64,000 nt of DNA, taken from positions 1,860,001 to 1,924,000 of the forward strand of contig NZ_JAUSSF010000001.1 in assembly GCF_030812195.1 (NCBI RefSeq), written 5' to 3'. Source of the stretch: Chryseobacterium lathyri (GTDB lineage Bacteria; Bacteroidota; Bacteroidia; Flavobacteriales; Weeksellaceae). Under the pieces are notes generated by a model that was not told the origin of the DNA, made no database searches, and saw only the letters and a program-made list of their open reading frames with translations. Of the stretch, positions 17,388 through 25,399 are shown piece after piece. The translations under genes and the position numbers were made by a program. The first letter of the stretch is position 1. Each line of letters starts with the position of its first letter.

Positions 17388-18059
17388 GTGAGTAAATTAT
17401 TATCAAACACAGTCCGGTTTTCTATAGCTGACAGTGACTTCTACTTTAAGAAGATCATGATCAAAACACTTATGGAAAACCCCTTCTATATGCTTCTGAA
17501 TGACTGTAATAATGGCCATGAACTTGTGAACAGGATTTACAGGAGACAGGAAGATGTGTTTATCATAGAACTGTTCATGCCGGTATTAAGCGGAATAGAG
17601 GCTATCAAATACATCAGGAAAAACAATACGGAAACTCCCATTGTAACTTATTCCAGCACCTATCAGGAAGATATGGCAGAAATTCTTTCAAAAATCCCGA
17701 ATATCTACTATTGCCAGAAAAAGAGCACCATTATAAAAGATATCATCAAAGGAAGTATTGCTTCTGACGGCTTCGATTACGGAAAATATTCTAAGGAATG
17801 GGAACAGCAGCCGCTGGCAGTACAGAATTATATGGAAAGGCAGAAGAAAGGCCAAGAAGAGCTGAGCCCAACTGAAATACAGCTCATGAAATTCTGCTAC
17901 GAAGGCTACAGCAACAAGGAAATTGCTGAAAAACTGAATCTTAGCACGCGTACGATTGACACCTATATTAACAGGCTTACGGAAAAACTGGGGCTGAAAA
18001 CAAAGCTGCACCTCATCCGTTTCTGTGTGGAGAATGGCTACTACAATTCCAGCATGTAG
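17388..18059 (+). CDS. LuxR-type response regulator with Asp-to-Glu receiver
   Basis: A 223-residue protein with an N-terminal receiver-like domain (residues about 8-125) and a LuxR/FixJ helix-turn-helix (residues about 155-215; LSPTEIQLMKFCYEGYSNKE and STRTIDTYINRLTEKLGLKT). The phospho-acceptor position is Glu61 in VFIIELFMPVLSG, where Asp is normal, which would mimic the phosphorylated state or make activity independent of a kinase. The conserved Lys is present (YCQKKST). GTG is the start. It is divergent from the T6SS operon with about 180 bp between starts, and no histidine kinase is nearby. A role in T6SS control is inferred from position. Confidence 0.85.
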   Translation: MSKLLSNTVRFSIADSDFYFKKIMIKTLMENPFYMLLNDCNNGHELVNRIYRRQEDVFIIELFMPVLSGIEAIKYIRKNNTETPIVTYSSTYQEDMAEILSKIPNIYYCQKKSTIIKDIIKGSIASDGFDYGKYSKEWEQQPLAVQNYMERQKKGQEELSPTEIQLMKFCYEGYSNKEIAEKLNLSTRTIDTYINRLTEKLGLKTKLHLIRFCVENGYYNSSM

Positions 18060-18134
18060 AGAGATTTAACGTAATATTAATATAGACTAAACATAAAAAC
18101 TCCAACTCTTTAAACAAAAATATTTTGCCACTAA

Positions 18135-18167
18135 TTTGCTAGTATTCAATTTTTTTAACTAAATTTG
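18135..18167 (+). promoter_or_regulatory. Promoter of the HU-family gene
   Basis: The -33 element TTTG (18135-18138) and the -7 element TAAATTTG (18160-18167) are separated by 21 bp, a full match to the Bacteroidetes housekeeping promoter. The leader to the ATG at 18198 is about 25 nt and includes AAAGGA, an SD-like site. Confidence 0.75.
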
Positions 18168-18197
18168 CACACCTAAAATTTAAAATTAAAAAAGGAA

Positions 18198-18488
18198 ATG
18201 ACAAAGGCAGAATTGGTAAACACCATCTCAAATAAGTTGGGAACAGAAAAGAATGAAACACAGAAAGTTGTAGAAGCTTTTATGCAGGAGATCAGGACTT
18301 CTATGTATAATGGGGATAACGTTTATCTGAGAGGTTTTGGATCTTTTATCATTAAAACAAGAGCTGCTAAAACAGGAAGAAATATTTCTAAGAACACTGC
18401 AATTGAGATTCCTGCTCATAATATTCCTGCTTTCAAACCTTCAAAATCTTTTGTAGAGAAAGTAAAAACAAAAGTCGCAGTAAAATAA
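18198..18488 (+). CDS. HU-family DNA-binding protein
   Basis: A 96-residue histone-like protein. The N-terminal helical part (MTKAELVNTISNKLGTEKNE) is followed by the beta-arm region: GDNVYLRGFGSFIIKTRAAK, then GRNISKNTAIEIPAHNIPAF and KPSKSFVEKVK. The arm Pro in IPAHNIPAFKPSK matches the DNA-intercalating residue of the HU/IHF family. It forms dimers that bend and compact DNA. It is followed 41 bp later by a tiny basic gene, and then by the RNase E/G gene, a common flavobacterial order. Confidence 0.93.
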   Translation: MTKAELVNTISNKLGTEKNETQKVVEAFMQEIRTSMYNGDNVYLRGFGSFIIKTRAAKTGRNISKNTAIEIPAHNIPAFKPSKSFVEKVKTKVAVK

Positions 18489-18529
18489 AAATTAACTGAA
18501 TATTAACTAGTTACTAAAAAATTAAAATT

Positions 18530-18619
18530 ATGCCAAGCGGAAAGAAAAGAAAAAGACACAAGGTTGCAACTCACAAAAGAAAGAAAAGAAGAAGAGCAAA
18601 CAGACATAAGAAAAAATAA
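18530..18619 (+). CDS. 29-residue highly basic protein, probably ribosome-associated
   Basis: The frame ATG (18530) to TAA (18617-18619) encodes MPSGKKRKRHKVATHKRKKR plus nine more residues (RRANRHKKK). Nearly two thirds of residues are Lys, Arg or His. Small proteins of this type sit between HU and RNase E/G in many Bacteroidetes and resemble the AURKAIP1/COX24 (mS38, mycobacterial bS22) group of ribosomal proteins, so a small ribosomal subunit role is plausible. That family link is from memory of composition, not alignment. It is followed by a terminator, so it is the last gene of the HU transcript. Confidence 0.72.
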   Translation: MPSGKKRKRHKVATHKRKKRRRANRHKKK

Positions 18620-18647
18620 TCTCTTTTTTTCGAGGTTTACAATATAA

Positions 18648-18697
18648 TAATATAGTTGGTGGTTTTAATTATTTAGAGTTCACCGACTATATTTTTG
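18648..18697 (+). terminator. Intrinsic terminator after the HU/basic-protein transcript
   Basis: The arms ATATAGTTGGTG (18650-18661) and CACCGACTATAT (18681-18692) pair over 12 bp with one G-T pair and a 19-nt loop. A T tract follows. The stretch to 18854 is AT-rich and otherwise featureless. Confidence 0.7.
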
Positions 18698-18854
18698 TTT
18701 GCAACTATAAGATTCCTAAGGAAAAAAGGCTTTTGCAGATATTTTTTTTAAAATATACAGCAATTTCATTCTAAATTCTTATATTTAAAACTATTTATTC
18801 GCAAAAAAATACGCCAGTTTCCTATAATCTTAATAAATTTTTATCTTATACAAA

Positions 18855-20414
18855 ATGAAGAAAGAACTAATAGTTTCGCATGAAGATGATCTTACAAAGA
18901 TTGCACTGCTGGAAGACGGAAGACTATGTGAACTTCATGAGCAAGAGGACAAAAGCGAATTTATAGTTGGAGATCTGTTTGTAGGAAGAGTAAAAAAGCT
19001 TGCACCCAACCTGAATGCTGCATTCGTAAATATCGGGTACGATAAGGATGCTTTTCTGCATTATCAGGATCTGGGGCCACAGTATCTCACCTACAGGAAG
19101 TTTTTAAAAGATACTATTTCTAAAAAACAGAGCACTTCAAGCTTAAAAAATTTCGAGATACAGCCCGAAATAGACAAAAACGGAACCGTAGACAAAGTCA
19201 TTGCAAAAGATGATCTTGTCCTGCTTCAAATTACTAAAGAACCTATTTCTACTAAAGGTCCGAGGATCTCTACCCAGGTTTCTTTAACAGGACGTTTTCT
19301 CGTTCTGATCCCTTTCGATAATAAAGTTTCCATTTCCAAAAAAATCAGGACCACTGAGGAGAAAGAAAGACTGAAAACGCTTATTGACAGCATTAAGCCT
19401 GAAGGTTTCGGTGTTATCATAAGAACTGTAGCGGAAGGAAAAAAAGTAGCAGACCTTCACAATGACATGAATCAGCTGATCCAAAAATGGGAAAGCACTT
19501 TCAAAAACATTCAAAAAAGTAAAGTTCCGGCCAGGGTTTTAAGCGAAGAAGACAAAGCTTCAGCTATTTTAAGAGACAATTTCAACCAGGATTTCGTGAG
19601 TATCATCTGCGACGATGAACAGATGGTAGACGAAATGACCAACTATGTGGAGGTTATAGCTCCTGAAAAAAAGAATATTGTCCAGTTTTACAATTCCCAC
19701 ATTCCTCTTCTCGAATATTACAACGTTGAAAAACAGCTCAAACAGAGTTTTGGAAAGCACGTTAATATTCCAAGTTCAAAAGGTGCCTACCTTGTTATAG
19801 AGCATACAGAAGCACTTCACGTGATTGATGTAAACTCCGGAAATAATATTACAACCGGAGCCGCCGTAAACAAGGAGCACGCTCTGAAAGTAAACAAAAT
19901 GGCAGCTACCGAGATTGCCAGACAGCTTCGTCTCCGAGATATGGGAGGTATCATTGTAATCGACTTCATCGATATGCAGAATCCTGAACACAGAAGAGAT
20001 CTGTACGAACACCTGAAAGAAGAAATGAAACGTGACAAAGCACGACACAAAATTCTTCCACCGAGCAAATTTGGACTGATCCAAATTACCAGACAAAGGA
20101 ACCGCCCGGAAAAGCAGATCGAAACCAAAGAAGAAAACCCGAACAAAGATGGAGAAATTATAGCTCCGATCGTAATCGTGGAAAGAATGGAGGAAACCAT
20201 AAGGAATATTATACAAAAGGATAAAGGTAAACTTTACCTGCATGTACACCCTTTCGTTGAAGCTTACCTTACCAAAGGAATCAAAAGCATCCAGATGAAA
20301 TGGTTTATGAAGTATAAAAAATGGGTAACCATCATCCCACGGGATTCTTTCAAATATTTAGAATACAAGATTTACAATTCGAAAAAAGAAGAATTGGTTG
20401 GATATTCTAATTAA
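18855..20414 (+). CDS. rng: Ribonuclease E/G family protein
   Basis: A 519-residue endoribonuclease in RNA decay and rRNA processing. An S1 domain lies near the N-terminus (residues about 35-125, FIVGDLFVGRVKKLAPNLNA). The catalytic DNase I-like domain keeps both metal-binding Asp residues, in HVIDVNSGNN and IIVIDFIDMQNP. The usual CPxC zinc-link cysteines of E. coli RNase E are not visible; instead the segment FGLIQITRQRNRPEKQ follows directly. Length fits RNase G rather than RNase E, as there is no long degradosome scaffold tail. Confidence 0.92.
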   Translation: MKKELIVSHEDDLTKIALLEDGRLCELHEQEDKSEFIVGDLFVGRVKKLAPNLNAAFVNIGYDKDAFLHYQDLGPQYLTYRKFLKDTISKKQSTSSLKNFEIQPEIDKNGTVDKVIAKDDLVLLQITKEPISTKGPRISTQVSLTGRFLVLIPFDNKVSISKKIRTTEEKERLKTLIDSIKPEGFGVIIRTVAEGKKVADLHNDMNQLIQKWESTFKNIQKSKVPARVLSEEDKASAILRDNFNQDFVSIICDDEQMVDEMTNYVEVIAPEKKNIVQFYNSHIPLLEYYNVEKQLKQSFGKHVNIPSSKGAYLVIEHTEALHVIDVNSGNNITTGAAVNKEHALKVNKMAATEIARQLRLRDMGGIIVIDFIDMQNPEHRRDLYEHLKEEMKRDKARHKILPPSKFGLIQITRQRNRPEKQIETKEENPNKDGEIIAPIVIVERMEETIRNIIQKDKGKLYLHVHPFVEAYLTKGIKSIQMKWFMKYKKWVTIIPRDSFKYLEYKIYNSKKEELVGYSN

Positions 20415-20423
20415 AACAAAATT

Positions 20424-20456
20424 TAAGCCTTCAGATTCTCTGGAGGTTTTTTTTAT
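20424..20456 (+). terminator. Intrinsic terminator of the RNase gene
   Basis: GCCTTCAG (20427-20434) pairs with CTGGAGGT (20440-20447), with two G-T pairs and a 5-nt loop, followed by eight T. Confidence 0.65.
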
Positions 20457-20766
20457 TTTTTTTGTCCGAAATTATGCAAATACCCCCTGATCCTATTAGG
20501 ATAATTATATTTAAGCATGATATATAATCTTAAATTCATTTTGGACAATCGATTAAACAGATTTAATACTCAAAGTATCCAAACAAAGTAACAAACTGAT
20601 TATATGTAAGTTATAAAACATGTAATAATTATGTAATAGCTCTTATTTTGGTATCAAGTAAACCTTCTTCGTAAAATTGCAAAACTAAACAACCAAACTT
20701 TAAGAACTATAAAAAGTAATTTTAGTTATGGGAGATTTAATATAAACAATCTTTAAATCATAAATA
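20457..20766 (+). other. Non-coding gap before the T9SS cargo gene
   Basis: About 310 bp of AT-rich sequence. It has no open frame of note, no clear TAnnTTTG near the downstream start, and no inverted repeat beyond chance. It presumably carries the promoter and a long leader of the gene at 20767. Confidence 0.4.
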
Positions 20767-22146
20767 ATGAAAAAAATTTTATTACTTGGATTACTCATGG
20801 TAATTCAAAGTGTATCTGCACAGGTTATCTCCAAAGACAACAGTTTTGCTTCAAGTGGAAAATTTACAATCTCAGGTAACAATAATTACTGGTCTAGAAT
20901 GATCCAAAATTCAGACGGAAGCATCTATTTTATCTATAATAAAATTAATAGTTCCGGAATTGAAAAATCTTTCTTATCAAAACTTACTGCAAACGGAATT
21001 ATAGATACATCTTTTGGAACCAACGGAGAACTGGAATTACCCTATATTTCTGCCGATAGCCAGTTAAAAAAACAACCTGATGGTAAACTTTTAGCTTTTG
21101 GTTTTTATAATGGAGGAGCTGCCACCACCAGAATTCTTCCAAATGGACAATTAGATAATGCTTTTGGCGTTAATGGTTCCTCAACAATACCGGAACTTGG
21201 TTCCGATGTAAATGATCGTTCTTATGGACTTATCCTGCAAAATGAAAAAATACTTGTTCATGGCGTGAGCGGCCCAGCCGGCCAAATCCGTCATAAAATT
21301 TATAGACTAAATGCTACAGGAAGTATCGATAGCACCTTTGGAAATAATGGTTCTGTATTAACACAAGGTACTGGGTCAATCGGGTCATTTGTACTAATAG
21401 ATAATCAATCTAATATAATCAATCTTACTAATAGTGGCATTATGGAAAAGTTTGATTTAAATGGCCAACCATTAATAAATTTTGGTAATAATGGTGTCTT
21501 ACAAATGTCCTTTACCTTAAGCGACTTTGTTGGTACTGCATTTATGGATAGTAATAATAATATCGTCTATTCTAATTTCAATGCTGAAATTAATAGAATC
21601 AAGCCAAACGGAACATTGGATAATACTTTTAATTTCGATCCGGCCTTACTCCCTTCCTCTACATGGATTGTAAATATTATTGAGAAAAATGGTTATTATT
21701 ACATTGGAGGAACGAATGAAGACTTTGACCGTACATATTTTATTTCTAGACTTACTCAAAATGGTTCGGTAGATCCTGTTTTTAACTATTTTATAGAAAC
21801 GGATATCGCTTTAACAGGAATTGAAGATATGATCGTGAATGATAATAATATTATGGCTAGCGGGGGTGGTTACGTTGTAAAGTATTTAATTAACAATGTG
21901 TTGTCAACAACAGAGACGATAAAATCCAATCCTGATATTTCTTTTGAAAATCCTGTTAAACAAAACTTAGTGTTCATCACAAAAGAAAAAGTAAGCAAAA
22001 TAGAAATCTATTCCACAGATGGAAAAATCGTAAAAACTCTAAAAGATAACAATACCAATCTTGCAGGATTGTTAAAAGGAACTTACATAGCAAAAGTTAC
22101 ATTCGAAAACGGAAGAATGATTGCGAAAAAACTAATAAAGAATTAA
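20767..22146 (+). CDS. Type 9 secretion cargo with delta-60 repeats
   Basis: A 459-residue secreted protein. It has a signal peptide (MKKILLLGLLMVIQSVSAQ) and repeated D-(T/S/N)-(S/A)-FG-x-NG motifs (DTSFGTNGELE, DNAFGVNGSS, DSTFGNNGSV, later DNTFNFDP and DPVFNYF) typical of delta-60 beta-propeller repeats. The C-terminal 75 residues (from about SNPDISFENPV) form a type A T9SS sorting domain, with KIEIYSTDGKIVKTL and the terminal KGTYIAKVTFENGRMIAKKL. It should cross the outer membrane through the T9SS and be attached or released there. The ligand of the propeller is unknown. Confidence 0.88.
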   Translation: MKKILLLGLLMVIQSVSAQVISKDNSFASSGKFTISGNNNYWSRMIQNSDGSIYFIYNKINSSGIEKSFLSKLTANGIIDTSFGTNGELELPYISADSQLKKQPDGKLLAFGFYNGGAATTRILPNGQLDNAFGVNGSSTIPELGSDVNDRSYGLILQNEKILVHGVSGPAGQIRHKIYRLNATGSIDSTFGNNGSVLTQGTGSIGSFVLIDNQSNIINLTNSGIMEKFDLNGQPLINFGNNGVLQMSFTLSDFVGTAFMDSNNNIVYSNFNAEINRIKPNGTLDNTFNFDPALLPSSTWIVNIIEKNGYYYIGGTNEDFDRTYFISRLTQNGSVDPVFNYFIETDIALTGIEDMIVNDNNIMASGGGYVVKYLINNVLSTTETIKSNPDISFENPVKQNLVFITKEKVSKIEIYSTDGKIVKTLKDNNTNLAGLLKGTYIAKVTFENGRMIAKKLIKN

Positions 22147-22170
22147 AGAAAAAAATATCAATTTCTTTTA

Positions 22171-22209
22171 AAAAAGTATTTGCTTAATTTTAGCAGATAC
22201 TTTTTTTTA
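22171..22209 (+). terminator. Intrinsic terminator of the T9SS cargo gene
   Basis: AAGTATTTGCT pairs with AGCAGATACTT (one mismatch) around a short AT-rich loop and is followed by a T run. It ends about 15 bp before the OsmC start. Confidence 0.65.
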
Positions 22210-22223
22210 TTTCCAAACTAAAA

Positions 22224-22694
22224 ATGAGCAAAGAACATCACTACAAAGCAACAATTAACTGGACAGGCAACAAGGGAACAGGAACCAGCAACTACAGAGA
22301 TTACGAAAGAAGCCATACAATTCAAATTGAAAACAAGACTCTCATTGAAGGCTCTTCTGATCCTGCATTCCGCGGAGACAAAACCAGGCACAATCCCGAA
22401 GACCTTTTTCTTTCCTCACTTTCTTCCTGCCATATGTTATGGTATCTTCATTTCTGTTCCGAGGAAGGCATTACCGTGACGCACTACACGGATGAAGCTA
22501 CAGGAACTATGACCGAAACAGCAGATGGAAGCGGACACTTTACGTCAGTTATTTTGCATCCCACAGTGATGATAGAGGAAGAATCAATGATTGAAAAAGC
22601 AAAGGAGCTTCATCACAAGGCAGGACAATTTTGCTTTATTGCTAGGTCGGTAAATTTTCCGGTACAACATATCCCTACCGTGTTAATTAAATAA
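22224..22694 (+). CDS. OsmC family peroxiredoxin-like protein
   Basis: A 156-residue protein. The two redox cysteines of the OsmC/Ohr fold are present in LSSLSSCHMLWYLHF and GQFCFIARS, separated by about 60 residues. The N-terminal YKATINWTGNKGTGTSNY strand pair is typical of the OsmC subfamily. It reduces organic hydroperoxides in the cytosol. No regulator of the OhrR type is adjacent. Confidence 0.88.
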   Translation: MSKEHHYKATINWTGNKGTGTSNYRDYERSHTIQIENKTLIEGSSDPAFRGDKTRHNPEDLFLSSLSSCHMLWYLHFCSEEGITVTHYTDEATGTMTETADGSGHFTSVILHPTVMIEEESMIEKAKELHHKAGQFCFIARSVNFPVQHIPTVLIK

Positions 22695-22920
22695 TTTTTA
22701 TTGCAATTTCAATTTAATTAAAATCATCATTAACATTGAGTTTTAACTATAATAACTCTAAAATTAGGATTCAAAACTCCACAATAAGAGATTTATTTAT
22801 CAAATAATCAATAAAATTTATGTTTTATAATCATTTTTTTCGTAAAAAAATACAATTATCTATTATTTTTATTTAAAATATGAAGTTTTTTTTATATTTT
22901 TATATAAATAAAAACTAACC

Positions 22921-23571
22921 ATGATGAAACCTAGATTAATCATTTTTGATGAACCGCTACTGTATACAGAAGGTTTGTCAAAACTGCTCTCTCAGAGCAA
23001 AATTTTTAACACGATTGACATTTGTAATTCTTATGAACCCTTATTTGAACAATTAAAAAATGATCCACCGGAAATTCTGGTTATCAGTTCCAATATGCTG
23101 ATGCTTACAGATATTTTCAGACTTGTAGAAGACATTACCTCCACAAACAAAAAAATCAAAATTATTGTCATAGGCAATAGTTATGATATGACAGACATCC
23201 GGAAGCTTTTTAACAAAGGCATAAAAAGCTACCTTGACAAAAACAGCACATACAATGAATTCCTGAAATCTATCAATGTTCTGCTTTTGAACGAAATCTA
23301 CATCTGTGACAATGCAAAGGAAAGAATGATCAACTTTATCAGCAGCGACGAAGGGAAGCCGAACCTGCACATGAAAGAACCCCTTACACGTAGAGAAATG
23401 GAAATCCTTAAACTGATATGCGACGGATTCAGCAGTAAAGATATTTCTGAAAAGCTTTTTATAAGTATCAATACTGTAGAAACCCACCGCAAAAGGATTC
23501 TCTTAAAATTAAACGCAAAAAATTCCGTAGGAATTGTAAAATATGCCTTAGAAAATCACATTATCGACTGA
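22921..23571 (+). CDS. LuxR-type regulator with degenerate receiver (CsgD-like position)
   Basis: A 216-residue regulator. The receiver keeps the acidic pair (IIFDEPLLYTEG, residues 10-11) and the conserved Lys (SYLDKNST), but the phospho-acceptor position is Ser56 in EILVISSNML and the usual following Pro is Leu60. Phosphorylation is therefore unlikely. The LuxR helix-turn-helix spans residues about 155-210 (LTRREMEILKLICDGFSSKD, then INTVETHRKRILLKLNAKNS). It is convergent with the curli operon ending at 23877. E. coli curli are controlled by CsgD, also a LuxR-type protein with a non-canonical receiver, so a similar role is a reasonable inference. Confidence 0.85.
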   Translation: MMKPRLIIFDEPLLYTEGLSKLLSQSKIFNTIDICNSYEPLFEQLKNDPPEILVISSNMLMLTDIFRLVEDITSTNKKIKIIVIGNSYDMTDIRKLFNKGIKSYLDKNSTYNEFLKSINVLLLNEIYICDNAKERMINFISSDEGKPNLHMKEPLTRREMEILKLICDGFSSKDISEKLFISINTVETHRKRILLKLNAKNSVGIVKYALENHIID

Positions 23572-23581
23572 TGAAAACCTA

Positions 23582-23643
23582 TTCGATTAACTCCAAAAAA
23601 ATTCCAAACCTTCAGGTTTGGAATTTTTTTGGAGTTAATCGAA
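23582..23643. terminator. 29-bp perfect hairpin, probable bidirectional terminator
   Basis: The arms at 23582-23610 and 23615-23643 are perfectly complementary over 29 bp with a TTCA loop, and contain internal A7 and T7 tracts. It lies 10 bp after the regulator stop. It is unusually long and perfect for an intrinsic terminator and could also yield a stable RNA. Confidence 0.65.
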
Positions 23644-23876
23644 GTGAATGGTCACTTTACATTGCAATTGAATAGTGAATTTTAAAATACAGCAGTTATG
23701 GCTTTTCTGCAAATAAAGGATGAATATACCTTATGAATAAAGAGTAAAGAGTTCTCAACATCCCTAACAGTCTGAAACTCTATCCCCAACCTCACATTCA
23801 AAAAGTGAATTTTTCTTCACCAATGAATGGCCAATTACTATAATTGACAACTGACCATCCACAACTCACATCTTTC
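23644..23876. other. Non-coding gap between regulator and curli operon
   Basis: Sequence here contains loosely repeated phrases such as GAATGGTCACTTTACATTGC, AATAGTGAATTTTAAAAT and AATTGACAACTGACCATCC. They look like remnants of dispersed intergenic repeats. I saw no gene or clear terminator for the curli operon beyond the hairpin at 23582. Confidence 0.35.
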
Positions 23877-25388
23877 CTACTCATAATCCGGCATTTCAGC
23901 ATTGATAAAAAGAGCTGCTCTGGAAAGATCTGTCATAGAACTGTTGAGATCAATGGCCATTACATTCTTCTGTGAAATATTGTCATTGGAGGTATTCATA
24001 AAGATAATCTGGGCATTATTCGGAGAAAATCTAGGATCAAGATCATTAGTTCCCAGTGGTTTTTCGCTTTCCACAGAAATATCATAAGCTGTATCGTTTA
24101 CCAGGTTATAGATAAAAATATGAGAATCCAGCTGGCGGTAATTTCCACTTCCGTCCTGATATCCTGACATATCCCTGGTGTATACAAGCATTTGTCCGTC
24201 CACAGAGAAATTCAGTCCGCCTGCGGCCCCGGATAGTCCTGAAACAATAGTTTTCAAAACACTTCCTGTCATATCAATCACAAATATTTTTGTATTGTAG
24301 CCACTGTAGTCATTCGTTTTCAGGGCAATCCTGCTTCCGTCATAGCTCCAGTCGCATTCAGAGATCATGTTTCCGTCCGGCGTTGTGTACACCAGAGCCA
24401 GCCCGCTTCCGTCTTTATTGATCCTGTATAATTTATTAAAATTTGAATAAAGAATTTCCTGACCGTTGGTACTCCAGGCAAAATCCAGTTCATAATTATT
24501 AAATCCTCCTGCTGCTACCGTAGTTACTTTAAAAGGATTAGATCCGTCTGGATTTGCCGTGTAAACATGGGTACTTCCGCTTTCAGTCCGCAGAAACGCG
24601 ATCAGTCCTGCATTATTATTTTTCCTTGGCCTCCAGCTGTTGTAGGATGAATTGGTAAACTGGAAGCTATTTCCCTGCGCATCACTTGACATGATCACAA
24701 AGTTTCCGCTCTGCTTCTGTACATAATGATACCGGTTGGCCGGAACAGTATTGGTAGTAAACTTACTGATGGAACTTAAAACTGGCGGGTGAATGCCGTC
24801 CGAAACAGACACCTGCCAGAAGTAACTAACACCAAACTTCAAATTGGACAACGAATAATGCTTCGCCGCCAAATCATCAACCTGGATCACGTTCGTATCA
24901 AGGTTATTTTTAATTGTTAAACTATATTTTAAAACATCAGCTGTGTCAGGATCAGTAGCAGTCCAGGTCAGCTCAACGTTTAAAGGTTGGTTTACTGCAT
25001 TGTCTACCGGACTTAGCAGCTGCGGTGCAGAAGGAGGAGAATTAAGCGATTCATCATCATCCATTTCAAAAACCACAGTTATAACCTGGTTTTCATTTTG
25101 TATATTAACACCCTGAAAATTGGTAACATAGCCCGATAGTTCGGCCTTCACAGAGTAATTTCCTATCGGCATGGCAGCAATTTCAAATGTGCCGTCTGTC
25201 TTACTGAAAACCGTCTGCGTGGTGGGCGCTGTAAAAATTTTCACATTAGGAATAGGTACATTGGTACCTCTTTTTACAACTTTTCCTGTTAATGATCCTG
25301 TCTTAGCCTGTTCTATAAGATCTTCATCACATGAAAACAGACAAAAAGTAAGGATGAATATGCTGAGTATTTTAATTAGAGTTTTCAT
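23877..25388 (-). CDS. Beta-propeller lipoprotein at the end of the curli operon
   Basis: A 503-residue lipoprotein (Cys20 in FCLFSC). A carboxypeptidase-regulatory-like domain (residues about 30-108, GSLTGKVVKRGTNVPIPNVK and TDGTFEIAAMPIGNYSV) is followed by a fibronectin type III-like domain (residues about 118-212). A TolB/PD40-type propeller then runs to the C-terminus, with repeats such as DFAWSTNGQEILY, CDWSYDGSRIAL, NFSVDGQMLVYT and PRFSPNNAQIIF. It lies 12 bp after the csgG-like gene, so it is probably co-transcribed. A role in holding or sensing curli at the cell surface is inference. Confidence 0.78.
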   Translation of the reverse strand: MKTLIKILSIFILTFCLFSCDEDLIEQAKTGSLTGKVVKRGTNVPIPNVKIFTAPTTQTVFSKTDGTFEIAAMPIGNYSVKAELSGYVTNFQGVNIQNENQVITVVFEMDDDESLNSPPSAPQLLSPVDNAVNQPLNVELTWTATDPDTADVLKYSLTIKNNLDTNVIQVDDLAAKHYSLSNLKFGVSYFWQVSVSDGIHPPVLSSISKFTTNTVPANRYHYVQKQSGNFVIMSSDAQGNSFQFTNSSYNSWRPRKNNNAGLIAFLRTESGSTHVYTANPDGSNPFKVTTVAAGGFNNYELDFAWSTNGQEILYSNFNKLYRINKDGSGLALVYTTPDGNMISECDWSYDGSRIALKTNDYSGYNTKIFVIDMTGSVLKTIVSGLSGAAGGLNFSVDGQMLVYTRDMSGYQDGSGNYRQLDSHIFIYNLVNDTAYDISVESEKPLGTNDLDPRFSPNNAQIIFMNTSNDNISQKNVMAIDLNSSMTDLSRAALFINAEMPDYE

Positions 25389-25399
25389 AGTTCATGTTT

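Noticed and set aside
19776..20249. 157-residue minus-strand frame inside the RNase E/G gene
   Set aside because: It lies entirely opposite the catalytic domain of a clear family member; Phe- and Val-rich shadow translation.
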